Below, piece after piece: positions 40,397 to 47,810 of a stretch of 64,000 nucleotides of DNA (position 1 is the first letter of the stretch; every line of letters starts with the position of its first letter). A program made the position numbers and the translations under genes. The notes beneath the pieces are model-generated. The model saw only the letters and a program-made list of their open reading frames with translations. It had not been told where the DNA came from and did not search any database. The DNA lies in the NCBI RefSeq assembly GCF_001428665.1, contig NZ_LMIJ01000016.1, positions 87,619 to 151,618 on the forward strand. Direction: 5' to 3'. Origin of the DNA: Acidovorax sp. Root219. Lineage in GTDB: Bacteria; Pseudomonadota; Gammaproteobacteria; Burkholderiales; Burkholderiaceae_C.

Positions 40397-40751
40397 TTGT
40401 CGCTTGGCGAGATACGCCTAGTAGCCGCGAACCTTAACGTCAATAAGGTGGGGTGCGAGCACTGCCATGTAACTGAAACCAGACAAAGAAGGCCACAACA
40501 CATCGCAGTCCCAGAGCAGCGATATCTCCCTGCTCTTCGTGCGGTATCGAAACATTCAGGAGAAACCCACCCTAGAAAGAACAAACGCCAACCACCCTTT
40601 CAGATGATCGGCGCTGTCGGTCGCGGAGTTAACTGCCACCTAAGGATTCGGCCCCTTTGTGGTGAATTTACTCCTGTGACTGCGGCGATGTCAAGCCGCG
40701 CCCGCAAATCTCTGGTTGCGGGTGGGCTGAGCCCAACCTACAGGAGTAACT
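40397..40751. other. Non-coding region upstream of tnsA, candidate transposon right-end region
   Basis: About 355 bases with no supportable gene. In Tn7 the end next to tnsA is the right end, so terminal repeats are expected here. TGTCG occurs at 40398 and 40615 and could start an end, but I could not find copies of the TACAACACT-type sites seen at 46426-46482. The last part carries two hairpins described separately. Confidence 0.45.
40701..40735 (+). promoter_or_regulatory. Twin hairpins just upstream of tnsA
   Basis: CCCGCAA (40701-40707) pairs with TTGCGGG (40716-40722), immediately followed by TGGGCT-G-AGCCCA (40723-40735). Seven bases later comes AGGAG and then the tnsA start. The position fits an operator or an RNA structure controlling tns expression. 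No poly-T run follows, so it is not a simple terminator. Confidence 0.5.
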
Positions 40752-41456
40752 ATGCCAAGAAAAGCTACCAGCACAACGCCCGGCACCGAGCCGGGTGCAA
40801 GCCCTCCCGCGCGAAAGGTCGTGACGCGCTCACCCGCTCACACAGTCCGCGCGATCAATCTACCCCACCTGCAGAAAACCGCTATCGAGGCCGATAGTTC
40901 GCTCGAACGCGACTTCGTCTATGTCTGCCTCGGGTTCCCCTATGTGCGCTCCATCGTGCACCAGCCATTCACGCTCGAACTCGCAGCTGGCCGGTACACG
41001 CCGGACTTTCTCGTTGGATTCGTGGACGGATCCAAAGCCGTGGTGGAGGTGAAGCCTGTTTCGAAGATCAAGCGATACAAAGAAAAATTCACCCAAGCAG
41101 AAAGCAAGCTGGCAACCCAGTCCATGCGCTTCGTGGTGGCTCACGACCTCCTACTGAAAAAGCATGATCTGCATGAGCGTGCCAAGCGGATTCGCAGATA
41201 CGCCAAAGGTACCTACCCTCTGCTCGAGAAAGCGCTTGTGATCTCCGCCTTGCAGCAGGCTTCACAAGGTCTGTCCTTCGAAGAGCTGATCAATCGAGGC
41301 GTACAGAAGGTCACGCTGCTGCACATGGTGGCTCACCAACAACTGCAGCTTGGCGCTGATCTGGACATCAGCGACGGCGCCATCGTCCATCTTCCCGATC
41401 AACATTGCCTGGGAGGTAGCCATGCGATTCGCTTTGCAAGCTGGCTTGGCGCTTAG
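40752..41456 (+). CDS. tnsA: TnsA-family transposon endonuclease
   Basis: A 234-aa protein that should cut the 5' strands at the transposon ends, so that with TnsB it excises the element cleanly (cut-and-paste). The catalytic residues of the restriction-enzyme-like fold are readable: Glu52 in SSLERDFVYV, Asp85 in RYTPDFLVGF and Glu99-x-Lys101 in AVVEVKPVSK. The C-terminal 90 residues are the helical TnsC-contacting part. The first 30 residues are a polar low-complexity leader. AGGAG lies 6 bases before the ATG. It overlaps tnsB by 35 bases. It is the first gene of the operon, as in Tn7. Confidence 0.92.
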   Translation: MPRKATSTTPGTEPGASPPARKVVTRSPAHTVRAINLPHLQKTAIEADSSLERDFVYVCLGFPYVRSIVHQPFTLELAAGRYTPDFLVGFVDGSKAVVEVKPVSKIKRYKEKFTQAESKLATQSMRFVVAHDLLLKKHDLHERAKRIRRYAKGTYPLLEKALVISALQQASQGLSFEELINRGVQKVTLLHMVAHQQLQLGADLDISDGAIVHLPDQHCLGGSHAIRFASWLGA

Positions 41457-43383
41457 GAACGGCCAACGAACGCTGGAGGTCGTGAGGGAACTTGAAGGCG
41501 GCAGCTACCTGCTTGAGGATGTCATTACCCGCCGACCCATTGAGTACACCAGACAGCGGCTGGTCGGGGATATCCAGGCCAAGAAGCTTGTGATCATCGT
41601 GGGTGAAAAGCCGCTCACCGACGGTGAGGACTCGGTTGAGCCTCCGATCGTAGTGGATCTCTCAACTCTTTCGGCAAAGGAGCGTGCGAGCCTCGACTAC
41701 CGTCTTCTCTATGTCAGGGCCCTCCAGAAAGGGAAGGTGAGCCGTGGCCAGCGCGCGAAGGTGGCTGTCGTCATCGCCGAGACGGCGGCGAAAAATGGCC
41801 ACACGCGACCACCTTCTGCGACCGCCGTCATGTTGTGGGCGCGCAAGTATCAAACCGCCTGCATGAATGTCGTTGCCCTCATCGATGCGCACAGGCGACG
41901 TCGTTCTCCTCGACGGCTTCATGAGACGGTGGAAAAGACAATCTGGAAGGTACTCAAGCGCTCATACTTCACCACCGCCCGGCATACACTTCAATTCGCG
42001 CATGATGATCTAAAGCGCGAACTCAAAGCGCTGTGCAAGAGCGGGGAGATCCCTGCTGAAGAGGCGCAAGTGCCCTACTCGACGCTACAGCGCCGAGTCA
42101 AAACAGTGGACCTCTACCAGCGCGTCGCGAGCCGCGAAGGTGTCGCTCGTGCTCGAATCGTGTGCCGAACCGCCTTTCCTGAAGGATTTGCTTCCTACGC
42201 GATGCAGTCTGTTCAGATTGACCACACCCCATTGAATTGGGTTGTCATCTGCGACCGGACTGGTCTTCCGCTCGGGCGCCCGCTCCTTACCATTGCGATC
42301 TGTGCCTACAGCGGGTACATCGTCGGCTTCTATTTAAGCTTCTATGGTCCAGGAATGACTTCTGTCAGCGGAGTTGTGAGAAATGCGATTCAGATCAAGG
42401 ACGATCTGGTCGCGTGTGCTGGCTTGAAGAATGCGTGGCTATCCGGCGGACTATCCGACGAGTTCGTCGTCGACAACGGCCTGGAATTCCACTCGTTTAG
42501 TTTCAAGACCATGGCGATGACGTTGGGCGTTGATCTCACGTACTGCCGAGTTCGGACACCTTGGCTGAAGCCACAGGTAGAGCGCTTTTTTTCTACGCTG
42601 AACACTCTGACCTTGCTCAAGGGAAAGATAACTAAAACCGTGGCCAACGTGCTGCGCATTGATCCATACAAAGACGCGGCCATCACCTTCTCCGACCTGG
42701 TCAAGGGCTTGATGATGTTTGTTGTGGATGTGCACGCTCAGCAGCCAAACTGGCACAAGATGGCAACTCCTCATGAGCTGTTGGTAGAGAGTCTTGCGCA
42801 GATTCCTCCAGTCCAGTACCCATCGAGTCTTGACGAACTCAAGCTTGCTACTGGCATGAGTAAGTACTTAACCCTGGGAAAAGGGGGGATTGAGATGATG
42901 GGGTTGCCTTTCGGATGCGTTGACTTCAGCAGAGTGATCAACAAGCATGGCTCGGGACTGAAACTCCTGTGCAAGTGGGACCCCGACGACATCTTCAACC
43001 TTCATGTCCTGGACCCCGATGGCTTCACGTGGCACACAGCCGAGTGTCGTTGGAAGCACTACGCGAAGGGCCTGAGCTTTAACCAGCACCGGCTGATCCG
43101 CGACTTTGGCCGCAAGACGTTGACAAGTCCAGAGCGTGAAAAAGGTCTGTTGGATGCCAAATTGGCGCTTCACGACCATTGGATGGATGCAACCACCAGC
43201 CGAGGGCGCGCGGATGCATTGCAAGCGGGCCGGTACCAGAACATGACTTCGTCAAAAGTACTTGCGGGCGACGCTCTCGAGCCCTCTGCCCCCTCCCCTT
43301 TGATGCTGGTACTGCCCTTGGAGGCCCTGCCAGCGGACGCCCCCATCCCCACTTTTGATTCCTTTTCCTACGCAAACCCATGA
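41422..43383 (+). CDS. tnsB: TnsB-family DDE transposase
   Basis: A 653-aa transposase of the Mu/TnsB (rve) type, which binds the end repeats and does 3'-strand cleavage and joining. The start MRFALQAGLALRNGQ follows GGGAGG inside the end of tnsA; a longer in-frame start at 41350 lacks this signal. Helical DNA-binding domains fill residues 1-250. The catalytic triad is Asp267 (QIDHTPLN), Asp351 (FVVDNGLEFHS) and Glu387 (KPQVERFFSTL), with the canonical 35 residues between the last two. A beta-barrel and a C-terminal tail ending FDSFSYANP follow, the latter being a likely TnsC hook. It overlaps tnsC by 4 bases. Confidence 0.95.
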   Translation: MRFALQAGLALRNGQRTLEVVRELEGGSYLLEDVITRRPIEYTRQRLVGDIQAKKLVIIVGEKPLTDGEDSVEPPIVVDLSTLSAKERASLDYRLLYVRALQKGKVSRGQRAKVAVVIAETAAKNGHTRPPSATAVMLWARKYQTACMNVVALIDAHRRRRSPRRLHETVEKTIWKVLKRSYFTTARHTLQFAHDDLKRELKALCKSGEIPAEEAQVPYSTLQRRVKTVDLYQRVASREGVARARIVCRTAFPEGFASYAMQSVQIDHTPLNWVVICDRTGLPLGRPLLTIAICAYSGYIVGFYLSFYGPGMTSVSGVVRNAIQIKDDLVACAGLKNAWLSGGLSDEFVVDNGLEFHSFSFKTMAMTLGVDLTYCRVRTPWLKPQVERFFSTLNTLTLLKGKITKTVANVLRIDPYKDAAITFSDLVKGLMMFVVDVHAQQPNWHKMATPHELLVESLAQIPPVQYPSSLDELKLATGMSKYLTLGKGGIEMMGLPFGCVDFSRVINKHGSGLKLLCKWDPDDIFNLHVLDPDGFTWHTAECRWKHYAKGLSFNQHRLIRDFGRKTLTSPEREKGLLDAKLALHDHWMDATTSRGRADALQAGRYQNMTSSKVLAGDALEPSAPSPLMLVLPLEALPADAPIPTFDSFSYANP

Positions 43384-44345
43384 ATGCCAAGTCTTCCTCC
43401 AATTTCTCGGATTCCATGGCTCTGGATGCTCTGGATCCAGCCGAGTCCGAGATGCATGCACGTCGTCTGACGATGTACTCAGTGAATGCATTGCGCGTGG
43501 CTGCAGGGATTGAAAAGATCTACGTCAACCACACAGCCTTCGCCGCGGGTCTACGCTCGCTAGACCGGCTTTTTCAACTTGGGACGGAGCTGTCAACGCC
43601 CAATGGAATTCGGCTCATCGGCCCGCCCGGGAGTGGGAAAACCGTGTTGTTTCAGTTCTTCCGTGATTCACTGCCGCGGTCGTCCCTGTTCGCGAACAGC
43701 ATGGGTGCTATCGGACTTCGTGTTCCTAAGCGACCCTCATCCGGCCTGTTTGTTCGTGAGCTCCTGCGGCAGCTGCGGTATCCGTTTGCTGGTGGTTCCT
43801 ACAAGCAGCTCTACGAGCGCAGGCATTTGGTTTTCGAGGCACTTCGTTCCAATGGCACGCGCCTGGTTTGGTTGGATGAAGCGCATCACTTGCTGAACAA
43901 ACATAGCACCAAGGTCCTGGAGCTCGAGGAGCACGAGTCGATTGAGTTCTTTCGGGAGCTGATGGATGAGTGCCGAGTCAGTTTGGTGCTCGCGGGGTCA
44001 AGCGAATTGGACAACCTGAAATCGGTTGCGCCTCATTTCTGCTCTCGGGTTGCAGGCCGCGAGACGCTGGATCCGTTTGCCGCGGATGTCAACTGGTTGG
44101 GATTCTTGCGAGCCTTCGCCGGCCAGTCGGTAGTTTTCAATGTGGGGCTGATTGCTGACAATGCCTTTGGCACCTTGCTGCACATGGCCACCAACGGAAA
44201 TTTGCGCACCTTCAAACAGTTGATCGTCGAAGCGGTACTGGTTGCACACGACAAGGCGGATCTTGCGCTCAAACGTGAATCGTTCCAGCAGGCGTTCGGG
44301 CTTGTGTTTGGTCAAGGTAGTCTGCGGAGCAATCCCTTTGCCTAG
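43380..44345 (+). CDS. tnsC: TnsC-family AAA+ regulator
   Basis: A 321-aa ATPase that should polymerise on target DNA, link the TniQ targeting proteins to TnsA/TnsB and control target immunity. Walker A is GPPGSGKT (81-88) and Walker B LVWLDEAHH (162-170). GSSELDN and SRVAGRE downstream fit sensor 1 and arginine-finger regions of TniB/TnsC proteins. The length is between TniB and Tn7 TnsC. Its ATG overlaps the tnsB stop (ATGA), indicating translational coupling. The tail GSLRSNPFA is polar. Confidence 0.92.
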   Translation: MNAKSSSNFSDSMALDALDPAESEMHARRLTMYSVNALRVAAGIEKIYVNHTAFAAGLRSLDRLFQLGTELSTPNGIRLIGPPGSGKTVLFQFFRDSLPRSSLFANSMGAIGLRVPKRPSSGLFVRELLRQLRYPFAGGSYKQLYERRHLVFEALRSNGTRLVWLDEAHHLLNKHSTKVLELEEHESIEFFRELMDECRVSLVLAGSSELDNLKSVAPHFCSRVAGRETLDPFAADVNWLGFLRAFAGQSVVFNVGLIADNAFGTLLHMATNGNLRTFKQLIVEAVLVAHDKADLALKRESFQQAFGLVFGQGSLRSNPFA

Positions 44346-45288
44346 TCATAGTGACCGGCTACCCATAGCGGTGACCCCGTACCCGACCGAGTCTGGTATT
44401 GGGTTCATGTTGCGGGTGGCGTCCGCCAACGCTATGAGCCTGGCGAAGCTGCGGCAGTTGGTGGGCATGGGAGAGAACGAAACCTTCAATGCCCACCACG
44501 AAGTCGCGCTCATGGGGCTGGTGGGACTGACGGCGGAACTTCGGTCCAATCTCTTGCCTCATGGTGCGCGACATGGTGTCGGCAATGTCGCGTGCTATGG
44601 ACATCATTTCAGAATCAGGGCCATGCTGCGGACTCGACGTCCGCAGGTGTGCCTGGCATGCGTGAGAGATGCCGCGTACTGTGAGGCCCATTGGGACCTT
44701 TCATTGTCGGTGCTCTGTCTGCGCCATCGATGTCTGCTGCAGGACAAGTGTCCATCCTGTGGCGCGTCACTTCGGTGGGCCCGACCTTCAGTCGAATGGA
44801 GTCATTGCAAGCATTACCTCGGGCGCGATGTTGGTGTACAAGAGATCCCTGCGCAGATCACCATTGCGCAGCAGATTACCCATGATCTGTTTTACGGGAA
44901 AGAGCCGGACTTCGGCTTTCTGGGGATGGCTTGCCCTGGGATCTCACTCGATGCCTGGCTGAGTCTGCTATGGGCCCTCGGAGCGATGGACGCTGCATTT
45001 GTGTCGCCGCGACGTGGCGCCTTGATCGCGGCGCCAAGTGCTGCCGATGCGTGCGGGATGGTACTCCGTGCCGTGACCCGAATTCAACGTTGCCAGGAAT
45101 CCGGGAAAGGCCTGCATGACCTTCGGAACGAGGTCGTAGAGGCGCCTTTGCTGGGGACCATTCTCAATCCTGTCGGACGGAGGGATCGGGCGCTGGCAAT
45201 GGGATGGTACGCAGCGATATTTGGCGAGCGAGAAGCCGAGGCGCTCGCGCTACGACATCGGGAAATTGCTCAGATGAGTCTCTTTTGA
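44338..45288 (+). CDS. tniQ: TniQ/TnsD-family target selector 1
   Basis: About 316 aa. Best start is TTG 44338, overlapping the tnsC stop and preceded by GGAG at 9 bases; GTG 44371 is an alternative without ribosome-binding site. The N-terminal part, IAVTPYPTESGIGFMLRVAS, is the TniQ signature (P-x-P-x-E-S). Zinc-finger cysteines and histidines follow (VCLACVRDAAYCEAHW, CLRHRCLLQDKCPSCGASLR). The C-terminal 130 residues are helical. It is predicted to pick the insertion site by DNA or protein recognition and recruit TnsC. Which site is unknown. Confidence 0.88.
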   Translation: MPSHSDRLPIAVTPYPTESGIGFMLRVASANAMSLAKLRQLVGMGENETFNAHHEVALMGLVGLTAELRSNLLPHGARHGVGNVACYGHHFRIRAMLRTRRPQVCLACVRDAAYCEAHWDLSLSVLCLRHRCLLQDKCPSCGASLRWARPSVEWSHCKHYLGRDVGVQEIPAQITIAQQITHDLFYGKEPDFGFLGMACPGISLDAWLSLLWALGAMDAAFVSPRRGALIAAPSAADACGMVLRAVTRIQRCQESGKGLHDLRNEVVEAPLLGTILNPVGRRDRALAMGWYAAIFGEREAEALALRHREIAQMSLF

Positions 45289-45295
45289 ACAACCC

Positions 45296-46123
45296 ATGAA
45301 GCTACTGGATGTCCCTGATCATCAGGAAATGGAAAGTCCCTCGTCATGGTTGATGCGGGTGGCGTTTCGCCAAGTGGTCGCGCCAAGGGAGCTGGCTCGA
45401 TTCCTGGGTGTGGGGATCGGCGTGGACTGTGAAATGGCGTTCGCCAAATTGTCGTTTCAAGCGCTCGCAAGTACCCACACCAGCGCTGCAGGAACCTTCA
45501 GGCATGTGGATCTGCTGATGGAGCGGCTGAGGAAAGTAGATCCCTATGGCGAGCGGTTTCTTTTGAGGCACAACTCAGTCGCTTACCACCGGTTCTGCGC
45601 TGCTTGTCTTGCGACGGACAGGGTCAAGTACTTTCGCCTTGAGTGGCGCTTCAAGTGTTGGCGATGGTGCCCAGAGCATTCGTGTCTGCTCTTGGAGTGT
45701 TGTCCGCACTGCGGCAAGCGAGCCAGTCTGCCGCAAGATATGTGCGATGCGGGCCCAGATGGTCTGGGGGTAGCAACCCTAGATCGGTGCATGCATTGCG
45801 CAGAGCTTCTCACCACGAACTGGCAGGTGTCGGTGGACACTTTGGCCCAAGAGTTGACTACGCCGTGGGAGCAGGCGCTGCTCAACAACGGGCGCGCGGC
45901 GCTAGCCGCTCTGGTGCTTGGAAAAGTGCAGATCCAGGGTGAACAAAAGGCCCATGGGTTGAGGCGCTTGAAGACGATCGAACGGCAAGGGTTCTTGCCG
46001 CACGCCTCGCAGTTTCGGCTTACACACGACGAGATGATGCGTCGTCACGAGCAGAGCTTGCTGACGATGCTTGAGTCCGCGAGTAGCCATCCGCTGCAAA
46101 CCACAGCACACTCTCAGAATTGA
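45296..46123 (+). CDS. tniQ: TniQ/TnsD-family target selector 2
   Basis: A 275-aa second TniQ-family protein, only 7 bases after the first. MKLLDVPDHQEMESPSSWLM holds the shortened P...E-S-x-x-S-W-L-x-R signature, and FCAACLATDRVKYFRLEWRF with CPEHSCLLLECCPHCGKRA forms the zinc-knuckle module; a third CxxC (DRCMHCAELL) follows. Sequence similarity to the first TniQ is low apart from these motifs, so it is not a recent duplicate. Two TniQ proteins in one element usually mean two targeting routes or a heteromeric selector. Confidence 0.87.
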   Translation: MKLLDVPDHQEMESPSSWLMRVAFRQVVAPRELARFLGVGIGVDCEMAFAKLSFQALASTHTSAAGTFRHVDLLMERLRKVDPYGERFLLRHNSVAYHRFCAACLATDRVKYFRLEWRFKCWRWCPEHSCLLLECCPHCGKRASLPQDMCDAGPDGLGVATLDRCMHCAELLTTNWQVSVDTLAQELTTPWEQALLNNGRAALAALVLGKVQIQGEQKAHGLRRLKTIERQGFLPHASQFRLTHDEMMRRHEQSLLTMLESASSHPLQTTAHSQN

Positions 46124-46148
46124 ATTCGCTCTTCACTGGGGAGTTTCC

Positions 46149-46346
46149 ATGGCAACCAAAAATCCAAAGCTCGAATCCGATTCCTCGGTCCGCAGCCAAC
46201 TGAAGCGGGAAAGCCTCAGACGAACCGTCAAGGCACTCGAGGCCGCAGTTCAGGAAGAGCGACTCGTTGTCCTGCGCCCTGCTACGCCAAGCGGCAGACG
46301 CCCGGGTGAGGTTCGCATTTCCAGGCGATCTACTCCGAGGGCGTAG
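46149..46346 (+). CDS. Small basic ORF, last gene of the Tn7-like operon
   Basis: A 65-aa protein starting MATKNPKLESDSSVRSQLKR after GGGGAG. It is rich in Lys, Arg and Glu with one long amphipathic helix (about residues 15-40) and a basic tail (SGRRPGEVRISRRSTPRA). It has no known domain. It lies 25 bases after tniQ2 in the same direction. A DNA-binding or regulatory accessory of transposition is plausible, but nothing proves it. Confidence 0.5.
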   Translation: MATKNPKLESDSSVRSQLKRESLRRTVKALEAAVQEERLVVLRPATPSGRRPGEVRISRRSTPRA

Positions 46347-46425
46347 GCGACCGGTTGGCCGGCTGGGCCGGTCCCAGGCAGAAGTGCGGGCGGCATTGAG
46401 TGCTCTCAGCCCCATGTTGCCTTTC

Positions 46426-46564
46426 GACAAGTACAACACTTAGTGAATAAGGCTCGGAAAAATACAACACTGAGTGAATAAGCAGTACAAACGTTGCCCT
46501 TGGGCGTCTCTGTAACCTGTTGATTTGATTGAGACGGTAGTACAAGACTCACGAGGAATCGACA
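46426..46564. repeat. Direct repeats resembling TnsB-binding sites of a transposon end
   Basis: TACAACACTTAGTGAATAAG (46432-46451) and TACAACACTGAGTGAATAAG (46463-46482) are 20-base direct repeats differing at one position, spaced 31 bases. Each contains the palindromic core CACTnAGTG. Weaker TACAA units lie at 46486 and 46541 (TACAAGACTC). Read from the right, the block starts TGTCGATTCC at 46564, a TGT-type terminus. The organisation of several spaced sites next to a terminus is what Tn7-like ends show. The matching opposite end was not found. Confidence 0.7.
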
Positions 46565-46747
46565 TCGATGCCCTGACCGTCTCTGGGCGGGGGCCAGGTA
46601 CTGGCTGTCCCTTGATCGGACCTTTGCACTAGCCAATGAGTCTAGGCGGGTCGATTCGTGTCACCTGTAGGAGCCGAGGCCGGACGATTGTGGTGAACCA
46701 GAGGCTGATGGCGCTCGCTACCCAGCCGTTCCCGCGGCTCCCCACCC
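46565..46747. other. Junction between the Tn7-like element and the GlxA-like gene
   Basis: About 180 bases without a gene, changing from moderate to high GC. It lies downstream of the minus-strand regulator gene and is the likely target region of the transposon. No clear 5-bp duplication could be paired. Confidence 0.4.
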
Positions 46748-47713
46748 TCAGGTCGTGCGGAACTGCCTGCGGTACGCCAGGGGGGAGACCTTCATGGCCG
46801 CAGCAAAATGCTGGCGCAGCGAGGCCGGGGTGCCAAAGCCTGCCTGGTCGGCCACCGCGTCGATGGATTCCTCGGTGGTCTCCAGCAGGCGCTGGGCCAG
46901 GGCCAGGCGCTGGTGCAGTAGCCACTGGCCGACGGTGGTGCCCATGGCCTCGCGGAAATTGCGGGTGAAGCTCCGGCGACTCATGAGGGCGCGCTGTGCC
47001 AGGGCGTCCAGGTCGTGCGGCTGCTGCAGGTTCTGCAGCATCCAATCGACCACGGGACTCAGGCGGTCGCGTTCGGGCGCGGCGCGCACCGGGGTCTCTA
47101 TGTACTGTGCCTGGCCACCCTGGCGGTGCGGGGCCACGACCATGCGGCGGGCTGCTCGGTTGGCCGCATCCGCACCGTGGCGCATACGCAGCAGGTGCAG
47201 GCAGCAGTCGATGCCGGCAGCGGTGCCTGCGGACGTGAGCACGTCGCCGTGGTCCACGTACAGCACCTCGGGCTGCAGCACCACCTGCGGGTAGCGCTCG
47301 GCAAATCTCCCGGCCAGGTACCAGTGGGTGGTGGCCGTACGCCCCTCCAGCAGGCCCGCCTCGGCCAGCACGAAGGCCCCCAGGCACAGGCCCACGATGG
47401 TGGCGCCGCGGCGGTGGGCACGGCGCAGCGCGTCCAGCAACTCTACGGGTGCCGCCCGGGTGTCGTCGAACCACGAGGGCACGACGATGATCTGCGCCCG
47501 GCGCAGTATCTCGAGCCCATGCGCGACATGGATCGCAAAGCCCGCGTTGGTGCGCAGCGCGCCGGGCACCGCGGCGCAGACCGAGAGCGCGAAGCGGTGG
47601 CGGCGGTCCTCGTCGCGGTCCTCACCGAAGACCAGGCAGGGCACCGACAGGTGGAAGGGGCTGATGCCGTCGAAGGCGACCACGGCGACGGTTTCGGGCT
47701 GGCGGGCGATCAT
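46748..47713 (-). CDS. GlxA-type transcriptional regulator (DJ-1/PfpI plus AraC)
   Basis: A 321-aa two-domain regulator. Residues 1-190 are a class I amidotransferase-like domain (VAVVAFDGISPFHLSVPC; GLCLGAFVLAEAG at the nucleophile elbow; TSAGTAAGIDCCLHLLR), which in this family senses a small molecule without catalysis. Residues about 215-320 are the AraC DNA-binding domain with two helix-turn-helix units (DLDALAQRALMSRRSFTRNF and IDAVADQAGFGTPASLRQHF). It is divergent from the cysteine hydrolase gene (97 bases between starts), which is its most likely target. Confidence 0.92.
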   Translation of the reverse strand: MIARQPETVAVVAFDGISPFHLSVPCLVFGEDRDEDRRHRFALSVCAAVPGALRTNAGFAIHVAHGLEILRRAQIIVVPSWFDDTRAAPVELLDALRRAHRRGATIVGLCLGAFVLAEAGLLEGRTATTHWYLAGRFAERYPQVVLQPEVLYVDHGDVLTSAGTAAGIDCCLHLLRMRHGADAANRAARRMVVAPHRQGGQAQYIETPVRAAPERDRLSPVVDWMLQNLQQPHDLDALAQRALMSRRSFTRNFREAMGTTVGQWLLHQRLALAQRLLETTEESIDAVADQAGFGTPASLRQHFAAAMKVSPLAYRRQFRTT

Positions 47714-47810
47714 GGCCCGATTCTATCGATGATTGGCATTCGGGCCGCTATCGGCCAGGCGTGTCGCTGCCTAAGATCCAATCCATCGCAACCCAATGGA
47801 AATACCGACC
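47714..47810. promoter_or_regulatory. Divergent promoter region, GlxA regulator and cysteine hydrolase
   Basis: 97 bases between divergent starts. The arrangement of an AraC-family regulator facing its probable target predicts operator half-sites here. None could be assigned by eye. Confidence 0.45.

Larger units (their letters stand above)
40752..46564 (+). mobile_element. Tn7-like transposon core (TnsABC with two TniQ proteins)
   Basis: Five transposition genes in one orientation: endonuclease tnsA, DDE transposase tnsB, ATPase tnsC and two TniQ-family target selectors, followed by a 65-aa ORF and repeated end-like sites. Genes overlap or nearly touch, so they form one operon. The GC content looks lower than the right flank. 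No Cas genes, CRISPR repeats or resistance cargo are seen. The right boundary is set at 46564 where ..AATCGACA gives a TGT-type terminus; the left boundary is not defined and the given start is that of tnsA. Insertion lies about 180 bases beyond the stop of the GlxA-like gene. Confidence 0.7.

Noticed and set aside
46426-46482. Reading the TACAACACT repeats as the start of an element extending to the right
   Set aside because: The resemblance to Tn7 sites in that orientation is weak, and the DNA to the right (GlxA regulator onward) has core-like character. It cannot be fully excluded.
40752-46564. CRISPR-associated transposon
   Set aside because: No cas genes, no repeat-spacer array and no atypical repeat were found in or around the element.
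40398-46569. CTGAT (40393-40397) and TCGAT (46565-46569) as a 5-bp target-site duplication
   Set aside because: Only three of five positions match; a real duplication should be exact.
39317-46633. Shared 9-mer GCACTAGCC at about 39317 and 46626 as possible element flanks
   Set aside because: Too short for the number of comparisons made; no extended match on either side and the wrong length for a Tn7-type duplication.
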